NCBI RefSeq assembly: GCF_030010625.1
Contig: NZ_JASCXN010000003.1
Coordinates: 1 to 64,000 of the forward strand
Length of the DNA: 64,000 nt
Direction: 5' to 3'
From: Streptomyces sp. CC208A
GTDB lineage: Bacteria > Actinomycetota > Actinomycetes > Streptomycetales > Streptomycetaceae
The notes beneath the pieces were generated by a model that saw nothing but the letters and a program-made list of their open reading frames with translations, did no database searches and was not told the DNA's origin. The translations under genes and the position numbers were made by a program. Below are positions 61,623 through 64,000 of the stretch, piece after piece. How positions within the stretch are numbered: position 1 is the first letter of the stretch; the number at the start of each line of letters is the position of its first letter.

Positions 61623-62021
61623 ATGCCACGCCGAAGCTACGACCAGTACTGCGCCGTCGCCCGTGCCCTGGACGCGGTGGGGGAGCGCTGGAGCCTGCTG
61701 ATCGTCCGGGAGCTCCTGCACGGCCCGCGGCGGTACACCGACCTCCACGCCGACCTCCCGGGCGTCTCCACCGACATCCTCGCCAGCCGCCTCAAGCAGC
61801 TGGAGGGCGAGGAACTGGTCGAGCGCCGCCGCCTGGAACGCCCCGCGAACGCGACGGTGTACCAGCTCACCCCGCGCGGCGCGGAGCTGCGCCCGGTCGT
61901 CGAGGCCCTGGCCTCCTGGGGCCTCGACGCGCTCGGCGAACCACGGCCCACGGACGCCGTCCGCACCCACTGGTTCACCGAACGCGACCCCGCAGGACGG
62001 GCCGCCTCCGTGAGCGGCTGA
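61623..62021 (+). CDS. HxlR family transcriptional regulator
   Basis: A 132-residue winged-helix regulator. Family motifs are RRSYDQYCAVARALDAVGER, WSLLIVRELLHGPRRYTDLH and DILASRLKQLEGEELVERRR. The early Cys (YDQYC) is the position of redox-sensing cysteines in some relatives (QorR, HypR). The ATG at 61623 is the predicted transcript start and lacks a Shine-Dalgarno box, so it is likely leaderless. It is divergent from the AlaA-like aminotransferase and followed by a convergent class III aminotransferase. Confidence 0.86.
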   Translation: MPRRSYDQYCAVARALDAVGERWSLLIVRELLHGPRRYTDLHADLPGVSTDILASRLKQLEGEELVERRRLERPANATVYQLTPRGAELRPVVEALASWGLDALGEPRPTDAVRTHWFTERDPAGRAASVSG

Positions 62022-62042
62022 ACGCCCGCGGACCCCGGCGGC

Positions 62043-63287
62043 TCAGGCGACCGCGGCCACCGACTCCCCCAGGACGTCGAGTCCTTCGGCCAGCTCCGCG
62101 TCGGTGGCGGTCAGCGGCGGCAGCAGCTTCACCACCTCGTCGTCGGAGCCCGAGGTCTCCACCAGGAGTCCGCGGGCGAAGGCCGTGTCGGCGACCCGCC
62201 GGGCCAGGGCCGCCTCCCGGAAGACCAGCCCCCACACCAGGCCGCGCCCCCGCCACCCCGCGACCCGCGCCGGGTACCGGCCGGCCAGCTCGGACAGCCG
62301 CTCCTCGAACAGCCCGGCCCGTACCTCGGTCTGCTTCTCCAGGGTGCTGTCCGCCCAGAACTCCCGCAGCGCGGCGGCCGCCGTCACGAAAGCCGGGTTG
62401 TTGCCGCGGAAGGTGCCGTTGTGCTCGCCCGGCTGCCAGACGTCAAGCTCGGGGCGGAAGAGCGTGAGGGCCATCGGCAGCCCGTATCCGCTCAGGGACT
62501 TGGACAGGCAGACGATGTCCGGGGTGATCCCGGCGACCTCGAAGCTGAAGAACGGCCCGGTGCGCCCGCAGCCCATCTGGATGTCGTCCACGATCAGCAG
62601 GACGCCCCGGCGTTCGCACAGCTCCGCGAGGTCGGCGAGCCACGTCGGGCTCGCCGTGTTCACCCCGCCCTCGCCCTGCACCGTCTCCACGATGACGGCG
62701 GCCGGCAGGTCCAGGCCGCTGCTGCGGTCGTCGAGCATGGCGTCGAGCAGCGTCAGACCGGAGACCTCGCCGCCGGCGAAGCCGTCGTAGGGGAGGCGCC
62801 AGGTGTGGTCGAGCGGAACGCCGGCGCCCGCCCGCTTCGAGGCGTTCCCGGTGACGGCCAGCGAACCGAGCGACATGCCGTGGAAGGCACCGGTGAAGGC
62901 GACCACGGTCTGACGTCCCGTCACCTTCCGGGCCAGTTTCAGCGCGGCCTCCACGCTGTTGGTCCCGGTCGGGCCGGGGAACTGGACCCGGTAGTCCAGC
63001 CGCCGGGGGCCGAGCAGCCGCGCCCCGAACTCGGCGAGGAAGCCCTCCTTGGCAGTGGTCAGCATGTCCAGACCGTGGGTGATCCCGTCCCGCTCCAGGT
63101 AGTCGAGCAGCGCCCGCTTCAGCACGGGGTGGTTGTGCCCGTAGTTGAGGGCACCGGCACCGGTGAAGAAGTCCAGGCGGGCACGGCCGTCACGGTCGGT
63201 CAGCCGGCTGCCGCGCGCCCGGTCGAAGACGACGGGCCAGTTCCGGCTGTAGCTGCGGACCTCGGATTCGAGGGCGGAGTCGTTCAT
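62043..63287 (-). CDS. Class III aminotransferase, diaminobutyrate-2-oxoglutarate transaminase-like
   Basis: A 414-residue class III PLP enzyme. The PLP Lys is in DIVCLSKSLSGYGLPMALTL; other family signs are LDFFTGAGALNYGHNHPVLK, FPGPTGTNSVEAALKLARKV and VIVETVQGEGGVNTASPTWL. The EctB/DABA-aminotransferase group has this sequence style, but ectA and ectC are not in view, so it need not make ectoine. A permease gene follows upstream on the same strand. GAGGAG precedes the ATG at 63287. Confidence 0.85.
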   Translation of the reverse strand: MNDSALESEVRSYSRNWPVVFDRARGSRLTDRDGRARLDFFTGAGALNYGHNHPVLKRALLDYLERDGITHGLDMLTTAKEGFLAEFGARLLGPRRLDYRVQFPGPTGTNSVEAALKLARKVTGRQTVVAFTGAFHGMSLGSLAVTGNASKRAGAGVPLDHTWRLPYDGFAGGEVSGLTLLDAMLDDRSSGLDLPAAVIVETVQGEGGVNTASPTWLADLAELCERRGVLLIVDDIQMGCGRTGPFFSFEVAGITPDIVCLSKSLSGYGLPMALTLFRPELDVWQPGEHNGTFRGNNPAFVTAAAALREFWADSTLEKQTEVRAGLFEERLSELAGRYPARVAGWRGRGLVWGLVFREAALARRVADTAFARGLLVETSGSDDEVVKLLPPLTATDAELAEGLDVLGESVAAVA

Positions 63288-63358
63288 GAGGGATCTCCTC
63301 GGAGAGGGGGGTGGAAAGAAGGGGGGACCGGGCGGCGGTACGGGCCCGGGGCCGTGGT

Positions 63359-64000
63359 TCAGGCGCCGGAGAGGACGGGCACGGCGAGCACCGCCACACC
63401 CCCCAGCACCAGCAGGAGCAGCACCCCGGCGCACCGCAGCGGCGGCCCGCCGTGGCGTACGGCGGCGACCGCCCCCAGGGCGTAGCCGGTCAGCGCGGCC
63501 GCGGCGGGACCGAGCAGCAGCAGGGGTACGGCGCCGCCCCGCGCCCCCGCCCACGCGAAGGCGCAGCAGGCCGCACCGACCGCCGTCACCAGCGCCTTCC
63601 CGGGGGGCCGCCCGGCGGGGCCCCGGCCGTCCGGGCGGAGCCGCGCCGCGATCCGCGAGGCCGTACGGATGTTGGTGAAGCAGTACGAGGTCAGGACGAC
63701 GGCCGTCGCCCCGGCGAGCCCCCAGCGCAGCGGCACCGGCACCGGCCCCTGGCCGCCCCGCCCCTGGAGCAGCGCGAGCCCCAGGTGGACGACGGCCACG
63801 CCCGCCGTCCCCAGGACCACACCGGCATAGGTCCGCCCCCGCCCGGCGGCGACCGACGGCACCGCGTCGGTGACGGCCTCCCAGCCGACCCCGGCGAAGA
63901 ACAGCGCCGCGAGGGCCAGCCACAGGGCGCCGCCGGACGAGAGCCCCGAGGGCGCGAGCGCGGTGTCCGCGCCCCCCGCCGGAACCCCCGGCCACCCCAC
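63359..64000 (-). CDS. APC-type amino-acid permease, C-terminal part (cut by window edge)
   Basis: The frame is open to the window end, so the start is beyond it. About 213 C-terminal residues with six helices are visible: WLALAALFFAGVGWEAVTDA is the G-W-E-A helix of amino acid/polyamine permeases, followed by SYCFTNIRTASRIAARL and three further helices. The long Ala/Gly-rich segments look degenerate but in frame. It could move the substrate or product of the aminotransferase encoded downstream. Confidence 0.68.
   Translation of the reverse strand: MGWPGVPAGGADTALAPSGLSSGGALWLALAALFFAGVGWEAVTDAVPSVAAGRGRTYAGVVLGTAGVAVVHLGLALLQGRGGQGPVPVPLRWGLAGATAVVLTSYCFTNIRTASRIAARLRPDGRGPAGRPPGKALVTAVGAACCAFAWAGARGGAVPLLLLGPAAAALTGYALGAVAAVRHGGPPLRCAGVLLLLVLGGVAVLAVPVLSGA

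Noticed and set aside
62043..63287. Ectoine biosynthesis gene ectB
   Set aside because: No ectA or ectC is adjacent; the protein is only EctB-like in family.

Overview
The window is very GC-rich (about 72%), uses ATG, GTG and TTG starts behind GA-rich ribosome binding sites, and carries LAL regulators, subtilisin-inhibitor (SSI) proteins, class III lanthipeptide synthetase remnants and an OsdR/DevR-like dormancy locus. Together these point to a Streptomyces or close relative, probably an accessory or arm-proximal part of the chromosome. No long foreign island, IS element, prophage or CRISPR array is visible. Several broken genes show that parts of the region are decaying.

Layout. 1-5.4 kb: end of an NhaA antiporter, a universal stress protein, a TerC protein, a decayed M50/CBS protease and a YihY protein. 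6-9.5 kb: an aspartic-protease lipoprotein, two methyltransferases and a LanKC relic. 9.5-12.1 kb: an ECF sigma factor, a zinc-finger anti-sigma factor and a methyltransferase in one overlapping operon, divergent from a second methyltransferase of the same ArsM-like type, with a perfect inverted repeat between them. 12-25.9 kb: an aromatic-acid exporter, an AidB-like acyl-CoA dehydrogenase with its TetR regulator, a P450, a pair of secreted or phage-tail-like proteins sharing one C-terminal domain, a 996-aa LAL regulator and a secreted subtilase. 26.3-26.7 kb: a degenerate tandem array of about 39-bp units. 26.7-33.5 kb: GNAT, an SPFH/NAD-kinase-like pair, DMT and PAP2 membrane proteins, a TetR with a large palindrome, DUF488, DUF309 and tRNA-Pro(GGG).

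33.8-37.7 kb holds the most novel-looking unit. A 57-aa precursor-like peptide with six cysteines overlaps an ABC exporter, which overlaps a signal-peptidase-like S26 protease. Divergent from them are a MauE-type membrane protein and a TlpA/MauD-type thioredoxin. This looks like a complete route for making, cleaving, exporting and disulfide-bonding a small Cys-rich peptide. 38-39.3 kb has an SSI-type inhibitor with P1 Arg and relics of a racemase and an enolase-family gene.

39.5-47 kb is a dormancy/energy-stress locus: phosphoketolase, CBS-BON protein, DevS/OsdK-like kinase, PPOX-fold protein, DevR/OsdR-like regulator and a universal stress protein, with GGGCC/GGCCC palindromes upstream of several genes. 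47-58.8 kb is a compact set resembling the mycobacterial KstR2 regulon for degrading the last two steroid rings (FadE30-33, IpdF, FadA6, IpdC, IpdB, IpdA, EchA20 and two SDRs). Both divergent promoters carry KstR2-like operators, but neither kstR2 nor fadD3 is in view. 58.8-64 kb contains an ATP-grasp ligase, two aminotransferases, a probably leaderless HxlR regulator and the end of an amino-acid permease.
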